Shown: piece after piece, positions 8,014 through 16,055 of the stretch
Numbering within the stretch: position 1 is the stretch's first letter
Layout: every line of letters begins with the position of its first letter
Assembly: GCA_009697105.1 (NCBI GenBank)
Contig: SIAQ01000030.1
Location: 1-45,681, forward strand
Length of the DNA stretch: 45,681 nucleotides
Direction: 5' to 3'
Source of the DNA: Gemmataceae bacterium
Lineage (GTDB): Bacteria > Planctomycetota > Planctomycetia > Gemmatales > Gemmataceae
The notes under the pieces: model-generated
Databases searched by the model: none
What the model saw: only the letters and a program-made list of their open reading frames with translations
Told to the model about the DNA's origin: nothing
Translations under genes and position numbers: made by a program

Positions 8014-8043
8014 TTGCACTGTCACAATCGGATTGGCTATAAT
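8014..8043 (+). promoter_or_regulatory. Candidate sigma-70 promoter upstream of SUKH gene
   Basis: TTGCAC (8014-8019) and a perfect TATAAT (8038-8043) are 18 bases apart. They lie 188 bases before the TTG start of the SUKH gene, inside a 243-base gap with no other gene. This is the best consensus match I saw in the window. Confidence 0.5.
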
Positions 8044-8230
8044 AGACGGAGAGGAATCATTGAGGGCGCCCTGCAAGCGTTAAGACGGAAGCGGCACAGA
8101 TCGACGACAATTATATTTGGCGACAGTGAAAAAATGACCCCATTCCAAACCTGGCTACAATCCGATTCGCGTCGGTGGGCGCATTCGGTGAGGCTCGTTA
8201 CTACTCGGCCCCCCAACAAAGGCGAGTAAC

Positions 8231-8965
8231 TTGAGCATTTTCAATAAATCCGACGCTCTAGAGTTAAAATATCTCGTTGAGCTTCTGGCAAAACGAGATA
8301 TCGGATTTCGGGTATTCGGTTCGGGTGGCCAATATGGGCACAATTATCGACTACTACCGACACTACATTATACAGAATTAATTGCGTTTGAACGAAAGCA
8401 TGGCATCCAGTTACCTGATGACTACCGGCAATACTTGACTCACGTGGCGAATGGTGGGGCTGGGCCTTCTTATGGAATAACCAGTCTGGAATATGCTGCA
8501 AGGGAATCGACATTGGACTTGCCGTTTCCGTGGACGGAGAGAACCGAATTGGCGACCAATTCGGACTTCGAACTCTGGGATAAACATCCTGGATTTCTTG
8601 AACTTTGCCACCTGGGTTGCGGATATTATTACTTGTTGATCGTTAATGGAATGACGAAAGGCATGATTTGGCACGATATTCTCGCAGCAACCAATGAGAT
8701 CATCCCATTGGGGAAACCGTCCCATCAGTGGTACAGGGAATGGGTAGACGAGAAGCTACGATGTTTGGACAAAGAACCATTACTTGACAAGATCACGATT
8801 GGAATGCCGCTGGGAATCCTAGTTGAAAATCTCGGACCAGTTGCAGATACGTGGTTTGGTAGTGGATCGCCGCCCAAGAAATTTGTTTGTTTCCAAGACG
8901 CTATTGCCTCATTCGTGATTGACGAAAATGATCTAGTGAAAGAAATGACGCGGTTTAATCTTTAA
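8231..8965 (+). CDS. SMI1/KNR4 (SUKH) family protein
   Basis: A 244-residue protein with the SUKH core: IAFERKHGIQLPDDYRQYL, then VANGGAGPSYGI and a later strand LCHLGCGYYYLLIV followed by GMIWHDI. SUKH proteins often act as immunity proteins against contact-dependent or polymorphic toxins, but many are orphans with no known role. No toxin of that kind lies beside it. The start is a TTG preceded by AAAGGCGAG 5 bases upstream; no ATG lies near. The gene is visibly richer in A and T than its neighbours, which suggests transfer. The C-terminal 60 residues (GMPLGILVENLGPVADTWFG) form a separate small segment of unknown role. It ends 20 bases before the DUF1501 gene. Confidence 0.85.
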   Translation: MSIFNKSDALELKYLVELLAKRDIGFRVFGSGGQYGHNYRLLPTLHYTELIAFERKHGIQLPDDYRQYLTHVANGGAGPSYGITSLEYAARESTLDLPFPWTERTELATNSDFELWDKHPGFLELCHLGCGYYYLLIVNGMTKGMIWHDILAATNEIIPLGKPSHQWYREWVDEKLRCLDKEPLLDKITIGMPLGILVENLGPVADTWFGSGSPPKKFVCFQDAIASFVIDENDLVKEMTRFNL

Positions 8966-8985
8966 GACAGCTCCAAGGTGATTCA

Positions 8986-10446
8986 ATGAACCTGTTTCGA
9001 TCTTTTTCAGAGAATCTCACTCGCCGCCATTTCTTCACGACTGGCTCAAATGCCGTCGGGTTCGCGGCGCTGGCGTCGCTGCTTGGCCAAGATCAGGCCT
9101 CCGCACAGGACGCCACAGGCATCAACGCCGCGTTGCCTCGCACCCATCTCCCGGCGACGGCGAAACACGTGATCTACCTGCACACGGTCGGCGGGCCGCC
9201 GCAGATGGACCTTTTTGACTACAAACCGCAAATGCGGCGCTACTTCGATGTCGAACTGCCCGATTCCGTTCGCATGGGCCAACGGCTGACAACGATGACC
9301 TCCGGCCAGGCGCGCTTCCCAATAGCGCCGTCGAAATTTCGTTTCGCTCGTCATGGCCAGTGCGGCATGTGGCTGTCGGAACTGTTGCCCTACACGTCGC
9401 GCATGGTTGACGACATGTGCTTCATCCGTTCGATGAACACCGAGGCGATCAATCACGAGCCGGCGATCACCCTCATGCAAACGGGCAACCAGGTCACCGG
9501 TCGGCCGTGCCTGGGAGCGTGGGCGTCCTATGGCCTTGGGTCGCTCAACCAGAATCTGCCGACGTTCGTCGTGCTCGTCGCACGGCCCAGCAATCAAGAA
9601 CAGGTGCAGGCGATCTCCGCTCGGCTATGGCAATCGGGCTACCTTCCCGGCGAACATGCGGGCTGCTCGTTTCGCTCTGCGGGCGATCCGATCCTGTACA
9701 TCAACAATCCGCCAGGCGTCTCGACCGAAGTGCGGCGCCGCACGCTTGACGGGTTGCGACAATTGAACGAACTGAATCAACAGAACGTCGGCGATCCCGA
9801 AACGCACACGCGCATTCAGCAATACGAGATGGCGTTCCGCATGCAGGCGAGCGTGCCCGAACTGACCGACCTCCGCAGCGAGCCGGAATCGACGTTCCGC
9901 CTCTACGGCGAAGCCGCTCGCAACCCCGGCACGTTTGCAAACGTCGCCTTGCAAGCGCGGCGCATGGTCGAACGCGGTGTACGGTTCATTCAGGTCTACC
10001 ACAACAACTGGGACACACACTCGAACGTCGCTGGTCGGCTGCCCGATCAGTGCCGGGATGTCGATCAAGCGTGCTGGGGCCTGGTGCAGGATTTGAAGCA
10101 CCGGGGATTGTTCGATTCGACGCTCATCATCTGGGGCGGTGAGTTTGGCCGGACGATTTACTCGCAAGGTGGGCTGACCGCGCAGAACTATGGCCGCGAT
10201 CATCACCCGCGCTGTTTCACAATGTGGATGGCAGGCGGTGGTTCGCGCGGTGGGCAGATCTACGGCGAGACCGATGACTTCTCGTACAACATCACCGAGA
10301 ACCCCGTACACATCCGCGACTTCCACGCCACGATTCTGCAACTGCTCGGCATCGATCACACACGGTTCTCGTACCGCCATCAAGGTTTGGACCAGCGGCT
10401 TACGGGCGTCGAGCCGGCCCACGTGATCCGCGATCTGGTGGCGTAG
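8986..10446 (+). CDS. DUF1501 family secreted protein
   Basis: A 486-residue protein with a Tat-like N-terminus (LTRRHFFTTGSNAVGFAALA) and DUF1501 motifs: VIYLHTVGGPPQMDLFDYKP, WGGEFGRT and GRDHHPRCFTMWMAGGG. The fold is related to alkaline phosphatase/sulfatase enzymes. In planctomycetes these genes usually sit next to a DUF1549/DUF1553 cytochrome-like gene; here the neighbours are a SUKH gene and a PQQ-propeller gene, so this copy is unpartnered. ATG 8986 has AAGGTG 5 bases upstream. The protein probably works in the periplasm after folding in the cytoplasm. The natural substrate of the family is not known to me. A second DUF1501 gene with a DUF1800 partner lies at 24.3 kb. Confidence 0.92.
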   Translation: MNLFRSFSENLTRRHFFTTGSNAVGFAALASLLGQDQASAQDATGINAALPRTHLPATAKHVIYLHTVGGPPQMDLFDYKPQMRRYFDVELPDSVRMGQRLTTMTSGQARFPIAPSKFRFARHGQCGMWLSELLPYTSRMVDDMCFIRSMNTEAINHEPAITLMQTGNQVTGRPCLGAWASYGLGSLNQNLPTFVVLVARPSNQEQVQAISARLWQSGYLPGEHAGCSFRSAGDPILYINNPPGVSTEVRRRTLDGLRQLNELNQQNVGDPETHTRIQQYEMAFRMQASVPELTDLRSEPESTFRLYGEAARNPGTFANVALQARRMVERGVRFIQVYHNNWDTHSNVAGRLPDQCRDVDQACWGLVQDLKHRGLFDSTLIIWGGEFGRTIYSQGGLTAQNYGRDHHPRCFTMWMAGGGSRGGQIYGETDDFSYNITENPVHIRDFHATILQLLGIDHTRFSYRHQGLDQRLTGVEPAHVIRDLVA

Positions 10447-10465
10447 CGAAATGTGCCGACGCACT

Positions 10466-10524
10466 ACGAGCCGGAAGCGTAAGCGACGGACTGGAGAAAT
10501 CCGTCGCTTACGCTTCCGGCTCGT
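10466..10524. repeat. Perfect 25-bp palindrome between convergent genes
   Basis: Arms 10466-10490 and 10500-10524 are perfect complements around a 9-base loop. The arm starts ACGAGCCGGAAGCGTAAGCG. It fills the gap between the DUF1501 stop (10446) and the PQQ-propeller stop (10552), so it can serve as a terminator for both strands; there is no clean T run. No second copy of this word is in the window. Confidence 0.93.
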
Positions 10525-10551
10525 GTTATTGTCGGGCTCGTCATTCTTATA

Positions 10552-11904
10552 CTACTTCGCGCGGATGTCATAGCAGAGGATTTGGTCGTTACCACGGAGG
10601 TAGAGCTTGCCGTTGTAGATGACGGGGTGCGGCCAACCGTTGCCTGCGATTTGCGGGCGGAAGCTTGATTTGAGGGTATAGCCTTTGGGCGTGGCTTCGA
10701 TGAGGGCCATGTCGCCGCTCTCGTAGCGGAAATAGAGATGGCCGTCGGCGTACATGACAGCGGCAGAGCCGCCGCCTACGCCGCGTTCCGGGGCCCAGGC
10801 GAATTTGCCGGTCTTCCAATCGAGGCAGAACGGGAAGCCCTGGTTGTGACCGTGACCGCCGTAGATGTGATCGCCGAGCATGACCATGCCGCCGTGATGG
10901 TTCTGGAGTTCTTTGTTTTTGAAGTAATATTGTTCTTCGACTTTGATGCCGCCGGTGCCCGAGGGGACGAGTTTGAGCAGGGCCGAGCCGCCGTCGCCGT
11001 AGCCGGTGCTGCCGAAGACGTATTCGCCTTTGACGAGTGCGGTGGGGGCGTTGGAGGTGCCGTTGGCGATTTTGTTGTAGTTCCAGAGGAACTTGCCGGT
11101 CTCGGCGTCGACGCCGAAGAGGCCGAGCTGTTTGTGAGCGAGGATGATGTACATTTTGACGTCGCCGGCTTCGGTTTTGACGATCGAGCCGTGGCCTGTG
11201 CCGTCATTGATGGGAGCTTCGCTGATCCAATAGGTATCGCCGGTGAGTTTGTTGAGGGCGACCATGCAGGCTTTTTTGCCGCCCGGAGCGACGACGACTT
11301 TGTCACCGTCGATGAACGGCGATTCAGAGTACCCGCCGAAGCCGGGGACTTTGCCGCCGAAGTCCTTGGCGAGTTCTTTGGACCAAAGGATGGCACCGTC
11401 AGCGATTTTGAGGCAGACGAGCTTGCCCTGGGTGGTGAGGACGTAGGCGCGATCACCGTCGATGGTGGGAGTGGAGCGTGTGCCGCCGCCCGGGCCGCCG
11501 TTCGAGGGTGGGCCGATGACGGTTTTCCAGATTTCTTTACCCGACTCGGCATCAAGGCAATACATTTCAACGCTGATGCCTTTGTTGGCTTTCTTCTTGC
11601 CGGCTTTGCCTGCTTTGTCCTTGAAATCGACTTCAATTACTTTCGCGACGTCGCCGATGGTGTAGATCTTGCCGCCGACGATAGCGAGGCTGGAAAGCCC
11701 CAGGCCAACGGACGGTTCCTTGTTGACTTTCTTGGAATCCCAGAGCAGCGTCGGGCCGCCCTTGGGCCATGCGGTGAGCAAGCCTTTTTCGGTGGAGATG
11801 GCGTTACGCTGCGGGCCACGCCATTGCGTCCAATCGTCGGCGTGGACCATTGTGACGGAAACGAAAACGAGGCCGGCAAAGGCGGCTTGTGCGAGACGAA
11901 ACAT
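10552..11904 (-). CDS. PQQ-binding-like beta-propeller secreted protein
   Basis: A 450-residue exported protein of the BamB/PQQ-like propeller group. The start is the internal ATG at 11904, preceded by GGAG and followed by a signal peptide (MFRLAQAAFAGLVFVSVTMV). The upstream 25 residues of the open frame lack signal character. The typical planctomycete opening DDWTQWRGPQRNAISTEKG follows. Repeated blade motifs are visible, such as IDGDRAYVLTTQGKLVCL, DAESGKEIWKT and LDWKTGKFAW. No catalytic dehydrogenase residues can be pinned down, so a scaffold or binding role is as likely as an enzyme. A Lys-rich low-complexity run (KDKAGKAGKKKANKG) interrupts an early blade. It faces the DUF1501 gene end to end. 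Confidence 0.9.
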   Translation of the reverse strand: MFRLAQAAFAGLVFVSVTMVHADDWTQWRGPQRNAISTEKGLLTAWPKGGPTLLWDSKKVNKEPSVGLGLSSLAIVGGKIYTIGDVAKVIEVDFKDKAGKAGKKKANKGISVEMYCLDAESGKEIWKTVIGPPSNGGPGGGTRSTPTIDGDRAYVLTTQGKLVCLKIADGAILWSKELAKDFGGKVPGFGGYSESPFIDGDKVVVAPGGKKACMVALNKLTGDTYWISEAPINDGTGHGSIVKTEAGDVKMYIILAHKQLGLFGVDAETGKFLWNYNKIANGTSNAPTALVKGEYVFGSTGYGDGGSALLKLVPSGTGGIKVEEQYYFKNKELQNHHGGMVMLGDHIYGGHGHNQGFPFCLDWKTGKFAWAPERGVGGGSAAVMYADGHLYFRYESGDMALIEATPKGYTLKSSFRPQIAGNGWPHPVIYNGKLYLRGNDQILCYDIRAK

Positions 11905-12024
11905 GCAACACTCCGAAACAGGTAGGATGGCGGGAGGAAACGTCGGTAGGCAGATACTATCTAATGAAACCCCAGCCACGCGGACAAGTATCGGCGGCGC
12001 GAATCGTGATACGTTGCGACTCGC

Positions 12025-12095
12025 TTCGTTTAGCCGCGACGCGCCAGCGGAGCGTGCCCCCCCCGCGCTCTGCTGGCGCGTCGCGGCTAAACGAA
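12025..12095. repeat. 30-bp palindrome after the mazEF-like operon
   Basis: Arms 12025-12054 and 12066-12095 pair over 30 bases with one wobble, around a C-rich 11-base loop. The arm reads TTCGTTTAGCCGCGACGCGC and then CAGCGGAGCG. It lies between the MazF stop (12124) and the start of the propeller gene (11904), both on the minus strand. It shares the words TTTAGC and GCGCCAGCG with other elements in the window. Confidence 0.92.
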
Positions 12096-12123
12096 AGCTC
12101 GCGAACGGACGCCGCTGATGAAT

Positions 12124-12447
12124 TTAAGGCGCGAACATCTCGCTCAATACCTCCAGAACCTCCGCCGCGGTTTTGTTGTCCAGTCGTCCCAGCTTCTTGA
12201 TTAGTCGCTGTTGATCGACGGCACGAATCCGATCCAGCACCACCTGTCCGTTCTTGACCTTGAATCGACAGGCGACCCGCGTGGGATACGCCTGGCCTTC
12301 CGTCGTCAGCGGAGCGACGATAACGGTTCGGATATGATGGTTCATCTCGTCGGGCGAGACAATCACGCATGGCCTGGTCTTCTTGATTTCGACGCCCACC
12401 GTGGGGTCCAGGTTGACCAAGTACACTTCAAAGCGGCTCACTACCAT
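12124..12447 (-). CDS. mazF: MazF/PemK-family endoribonuclease toxin
   Basis: A 107-residue protein with a classical MazF opening: FEVYLVNLDPTVGVEIKKTR then PCVIVSPDEMN. The TRP arginine and the Thr of VAPLTTEG occupy expected active-site places. Start ATG 12447 overlaps the last codons of the antitoxin by 7 bases in another frame, so translation is coupled. ATG 12468 is open in frame but lies deeper in the antitoxin gene. Family members cut mRNA at short motifs and are held off by the bound antitoxin. A 30-bp hairpin follows the stop. It differs from the PemK-like toxin at 6.3 kb, whose antitoxin is of another type. Confidence 0.92.
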   Translation of the reverse strand: MVVSRFEVYLVNLDPTVGVEIKKTRPCVIVSPDEMNHHIRTVIVAPLTTEGQAYPTRVACRFKVKNGQVVLDRIRAVDQQRLIKKLGRLDNKTAAEVLEVLSEMFAP

Positions 12448-12695
12448 TCCCATTCCTCCTTGTCCCATTCGGACAGAGCTGGAGGATCGTCGGCAAATAG
12501 GGTGTCATCCCCACGCTTGGCCATTTCTTGAAAAGCCTCGGCCCAGCCGGCGCGCGGATAGCGGGCTGGTCGAATCACCAGCATGCCGCGCTTGGCGGTG
12601 AGCTCGACATCGCCTTTCAAGCCGGCAGTTTCGAGGAGCGGTTTGGGGATGCGAACACCCTGCGAATTTCCGATACAAACGATACGGGCCTTCAT
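12441..12695 (-). CDS. mazE: AbrB/MazE-family antitoxin
   Basis: An 84-residue protein with the swapped-hairpin AbrB/MazE N-terminus: MKARIVCIGNSQGVRIPKPL, then LKGDVELTAKRGMLVIRPAR. This part binds the operon's own promoter in related systems; the acidic C-terminus (SEWDKEEWEW) should thread along the toxin. Start ATG 12695 has GGAGG 7 bases upstream, which rules out longer versions of the frame. A candidate promoter lies 22 bases before the start, with a short inverted repeat over its -35 part, so autorepression is likely but inferred. The gene overlaps the toxin by 7 bases. Confidence 0.92.
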   Translation of the reverse strand: MKARIVCIGNSQGVRIPKPLLETAGLKGDVELTAKRGMLVIRPARYPRAGWAEAFQEMAKRGDDTLFADDPPALSEWDKEEWEW

Positions 12696-12716
12696 GCGGA
12701 AGCCTCCAGTGACTAC

Positions 12717-12745
12717 ATTGTAACTACTAGAGGCGAGGCAAGCAA
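12717..12745 (-). promoter_or_regulatory. Candidate promoter and operator of mazEF-like operon
   Basis: On the minus strand TTGCTT (12745-12740) and TACAAT (12722-12717) are 17 bases apart and 22 bases from the antitoxin ATG. An inverted repeat CGAGG..CCTCG spans 12734-12750 across the -35 part and could be the antitoxin binding site. Confidence 0.45.
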
Positions 12746-12924
12746 CCTCGAAAAAAAAGCCCGTGAGATATCTCAAGCGCCCGGCCGACACACTTGCGTT
12801 TGACACCCTACATCCTGCCGACCCACCCCTCCCGCGCCCGCTTTTTCCATTTCCCCATGTCCCGCACTCGCCGCTTCCATAAATTGGTCCCTATTCTTTG
12901 CCGGCTTGGTTTTCGTCGCGGCCC

Positions 12925-12938
12925 GGAGGTGTTTCTTG
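12925..12938 (+). promoter_or_regulatory. Ribosome site deciding a TTG start (first paralog)
   Basis: GGAGGT at 12925-12930 is followed after 5 bases by TTG 12936. The two downstream paralogs have the same GGAGGT-TTG arrangement, and protein alignment of all three begins at this codon. The frame is open further back to a TTG at 12906, but that would place the GGAGGT inside the coding region. Confidence 0.8.
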
Positions 12939-15902
12939 CTGCTCTACTTCAGTTTTTCGCTCTTTATGAGCGCCATGCTACTGTTTCTCGTGCAACCGAT
13001 GATCGGCAAGATGATCTTGCCACAACTCGGCGGCACGCCGGCGGTGTGGAACACGTGTATGGTCTTCTTCCAGGGCGTGTTGCTCGTCGGCTATGGCTAT
13101 ACGCATCTATTGACGACAACGCAACCAGCGCGACGGCAAGTGATAATCCAGGGCGTGCTGTTGTTTCTGCCGTTCCTGGTGCTGCCGTTCTCGCTGGGAG
13201 AATGGAACCCGCCGACCGATTCGAATCCGATCTTTGCGCTGATCTTCAAGCTGACCCTAATGGTCGGCTTGCCGTTCTTTCTTGTCTCGACGACGGCGCC
13301 GCTGTTGCAAAAGTGGTTCATTCACACCGACCACCCAGCCGCGGCGGACCCGTACTTCCTTTACGGGGCGAGCAACTTTGGCAGCATGCTGAGCCTGGCG
13401 CTGTACCCGACGGTGGTTGAGCCGTTCTTGCAGGTGTCGCCGTTGGAGGACGAATCGACCTACCGCACGCAGGTCCACTTGTGGACGGCGGGCTATGCGA
13501 CGTTCGTAGCTCTTGTCGGTGGCTGTGCCTATGTGGTTTGGAAAGCACTGCAGCGAAAAGCCGCCGCGCCAGGCCAACCGACACCAATCGCCGCACCGAC
13601 GCCCGCTCCGACTTCCGCCCTCGCCATGGCGGTGACGACATCGAAACGGCGCGGCGCCCGCCTTGGCAGCGACACGTCGGCGAAGCCAGGCGAGACGCCG
13701 GCGCCGAGCGAAAAGCTTCCAGATGTCACGCTGCCGAATTTGAGCGATGATCTCACACTCTGGCGCCGGCTACGCTGGATCGGCCTCGCCGCGGCACCGT
13801 CGAGTCTCATGCTCGGCGTTACGAACTACATGACGACCGACATCGCCGCCATCGCCTCGTTCTGGATCATTCCGCTGGCGCTGTACCTGTTGACGTTCAT
13901 CCTCGTGTTCGCCCGTTGGCCGGTGGTCTGGGTCGGCACGCCGCATAACGTCATGATGTTCTTGCAGCCGATGGTGCTGCTGCTGCTTATCTTGAAGATG
14001 ATCGCCAATGTCACCCTGCCGCCGAAGTGGGGGATGTGGGAAACGCCGCTGGCCTTTGCCCTGAACCTCGGCGCCTTCATGACGACCACACTGATGTGTC
14101 ACGGCGAACTGGCGAAAGATCGTCCGAGCACGAAGCACCTCACCGAATTCTTCTTCTTCATGTCGCTCGGCGGCGTCCTGGGCGGGCTGTTCAACTCGTT
14201 CTTCGCACCCGTGTTCTTCCAGTACGGGCTATGGGAATACCCTGCCGCGATGGCGTTCGCATGCGTGCTGCGCTCGAACCTTGTCGATCAACCGATGACG
14301 TTGATCCCGGGCGACTCGACGGCCGAGAAAACGACCAAACTCGGGATCGGCCTCGACTATTTCATCCCCATTCTGATGGGCATTGCCTCGTACTGGGCCA
14401 TTTACGTTGGCGACCATTACGTCAGTCAATATTCGCTTCTGCGCCGCTCTTACCTCATCGCGGTGCTCGTCATCCTCACGCTCGCCCTGTCGTTGCGTCC
14501 AGTACGGTTTGGCTTGAGCATCGCGGCACTGTTTATCGGCAGTTTTGCCTATGATCGCGTGTACGATTCGTTCGTCTACGAAGGCCGCGGGTTCTTCGGC
14601 TTGATGCGCGTGCGCGAGGACAAAGGTAGCTGGTCGAAGTTGCCGCAATTGAGAGAGAATCACGAAGTCCCCTACGAGTGGAAGAAATATCGCACGCTGA
14701 TTCACGGCGGCATCAACCACGGTCGGCAGATCGTGAGTTACAAGGACAACCGGGCGATTTGGGCGCTGCAGCCTGCCAATAACGTCGCCGTCATGGCGAT
14801 GCCATTCGGCGGCCCGTTCCAGGCGGCGAGTTTTTGGCTCCTGGATCGCTCGATTCCCGATTTTGAATCCGACGAGATGACACGCAAAAAACGCCGCGAG
14901 CCGATCACCTACTTCCACGAGCGCAACGGCATCGCGGAGCTGTACTACAAACTTTCCTGGCCGACGGCTCAGCCGTTGACGGAAGAGTACAACATGACCG
15001 GCGCGTCCGATGGGCGGATGGCGGCGTCGATGGTTGGCCTGGCGACAGGCCCGTTTGCAAGCTCCACCATGCTGGCCAACCTGCAATCCGAACCGCCGTT
15101 GGCCGTGCTCGGCCTGGGCACGGGCATCCTCGCCTGTTACGCCAAGCCGTTGCAACATGTTGACATCTTCGAGATCGATCCGCTGGTGAAGGACCTATCC
15201 GTTCCGAAGGGCTACATCCCGCCCTGGCATGAGGAACGTTTGAAAAGGGACGAAAACGGCGACCTCGTGAAGTACAAGGTTCCCGATCCGGTGTTCTACT
15301 TCGTACAGGACGCCACCGAACGCTGGGCCAAGGTTGACATCAAGCTCGGCGACGGCCGACTGGTGATGAAGAACCTCAAGGACCAAAAAGGCCTCTCGTA
15401 CTACGAAAAGTATTACCACGTGATCGCGCTCGATGCCTTCAGTTCGGACGCGATTCCGGTGCATCTCTTGACCAGGGACGCCGTCAAGCTGTACCTCGAC
15501 AAGCTGGCCGACGGCGGCGTGCTGATCTTCAATACGACCAACCGCTATGTGCGCATCGAAGGCGTGTTGGCGGCGATCGCGAAGGACCTCGACCTCGAGT
15601 GTCTGAACTGCCCGGATTACACCTTCAATTTCGACCATCCTGATCGGTTCTCAGCCGATTGGCTGGTAATGAGGCGTAAGGGCGAACACGGCAATGGCGG
15701 GCCGCCGCTCGCGCAGCGTTTAGAGAGAGAGCGACCGTGGAAGGCCTGGACGGGCGTGGTCGTGCCGCCGCCGGAAGGCAAAGGCGCGAAGGAACTTCGC
15801 TGGCAGAGCATCGACCCTATGCCTGGCCCCGTGTGGACCGACGGCTATTCCAACATGCTCAATCCGAGCGTCATGCCCTGGATCAGGCCCTGGCGGCGGT
15901 GA
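12936..15902 (+). CDS. Fused MFS-like membrane / spermidine synthase-fold protein, copy 1
   Basis: A 988-residue protein. About 13-14 membrane helices fill residues 1-560, starting with LFLVQPMIGKMILPQLGGTP and including the paralog-wide block CHGELAKDRPSTKHLTEFF. The C-terminal part has the spermidine synthase/methyltransferase fold: the nucleotide-binding motif GLGTG near 724 with the acidic end FEIDPL, and the motif DAFSSDAIPVHLLT near 831, in the place of the catalytic Asp loop of SpeE. The family is named fused MFS/spermidine synthase; the chemistry is unproven. It may make or move a polyamine-like amine, or transfer a group to a membrane substrate. A Pro/Ala-rich cytoplasmic loop lies at about 205-270. 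It is the first of three paralogs in the same direction, separated from the second by an ECF sigma gene. Confidence 0.9.
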   Translation: MLLYFSFSLFMSAMLLFLVQPMIGKMILPQLGGTPAVWNTCMVFFQGVLLVGYGYTHLLTTTQPARRQVIIQGVLLFLPFLVLPFSLGEWNPPTDSNPIFALIFKLTLMVGLPFFLVSTTAPLLQKWFIHTDHPAAADPYFLYGASNFGSMLSLALYPTVVEPFLQVSPLEDESTYRTQVHLWTAGYATFVALVGGCAYVVWKALQRKAAAPGQPTPIAAPTPAPTSALAMAVTTSKRRGARLGSDTSAKPGETPAPSEKLPDVTLPNLSDDLTLWRRLRWIGLAAAPSSLMLGVTNYMTTDIAAIASFWIIPLALYLLTFILVFARWPVVWVGTPHNVMMFLQPMVLLLLILKMIANVTLPPKWGMWETPLAFALNLGAFMTTTLMCHGELAKDRPSTKHLTEFFFFMSLGGVLGGLFNSFFAPVFFQYGLWEYPAAMAFACVLRSNLVDQPMTLIPGDSTAEKTTKLGIGLDYFIPILMGIASYWAIYVGDHYVSQYSLLRRSYLIAVLVILTLALSLRPVRFGLSIAALFIGSFAYDRVYDSFVYEGRGFFGLMRVREDKGSWSKLPQLRENHEVPYEWKKYRTLIHGGINHGRQIVSYKDNRAIWALQPANNVAVMAMPFGGPFQAASFWLLDRSIPDFESDEMTRKKRREPITYFHERNGIAELYYKLSWPTAQPLTEEYNMTGASDGRMAASMVGLATGPFASSTMLANLQSEPPLAVLGLGTGILACYAKPLQHVDIFEIDPLVKDLSVPKGYIPPWHEERLKRDENGDLVKYKVPDPVFYFVQDATERWAKVDIKLGDGRLVMKNLKDQKGLSYYEKYYHVIALDAFSSDAIPVHLLTRDAVKLYLDKLADGGVLIFNTTNRYVRIEGVLAAIAKDLDLECLNCPDYTFNFDHPDRFSADWLVMRRKGEHGNGGPPLAQRLERERPWKAWTGVVVPPPEGKGAKELRWQSIDPMPGPVWTDGYSNMLNPSVMPWIRPWRR

Positions 15903-15912
15903 GCGCTGACCC

Positions 15913-15977
15913 GTTTACGTTTAGCGCTCGATGGGTGTCACGCCTTCGGGAATGTCCGGCGAGCGCTAAACTTAAAC
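15913..15977. repeat. Palindromic element, family B
   Basis: Arms 15913-15930 and 15960-15977 pair over 18 bases with one mismatch; the arm contains CGTTTAGCGCTCG. It follows the first spermidine synthase-fold gene by 10 bases and precedes the sigma factor gene. Related copies lie at 20973-21038 and 25601-25654. Confidence 0.88.
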
Positions 15978-16055
15978 AAGAATATTTCCAAAAATGAGTG
16001 GAACATTCCGCCCGGCATCGTCCAATACTATGGGACATCTTCCGAGGCCGACGCC

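Noticed and set aside
8134-8229. 31-codon ORF starting MTPFQTWLQSD just before the SUKH gene
   Set aside because: There is no clear ribosome site or family; it may be leader sequence. I could not support it as a gene.
6024-9000. A phage or integrative element covering the accessory stretch
   Set aside because: No integrase, transposase, phage structural gene or attachment repeat flanks it; only gene content and local AT-richness hint at transfer.
10738-11925. 395-codon plus-strand open frame opposite the PQQ-propeller gene
   Set aside because: It consists of Phe/Val/Ala/Asp/Glu repeats typical of an antisense reading of a propeller gene; no start signal or domain is seen.
16000-16022. ECF-type promoter (GGAAC..CGTC) before the sigma factor gene, suggesting autoregulation
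   Set aside because: The spacing is 14 bases, shorter than the usual 16-17, and a single weak match is expected by chance.
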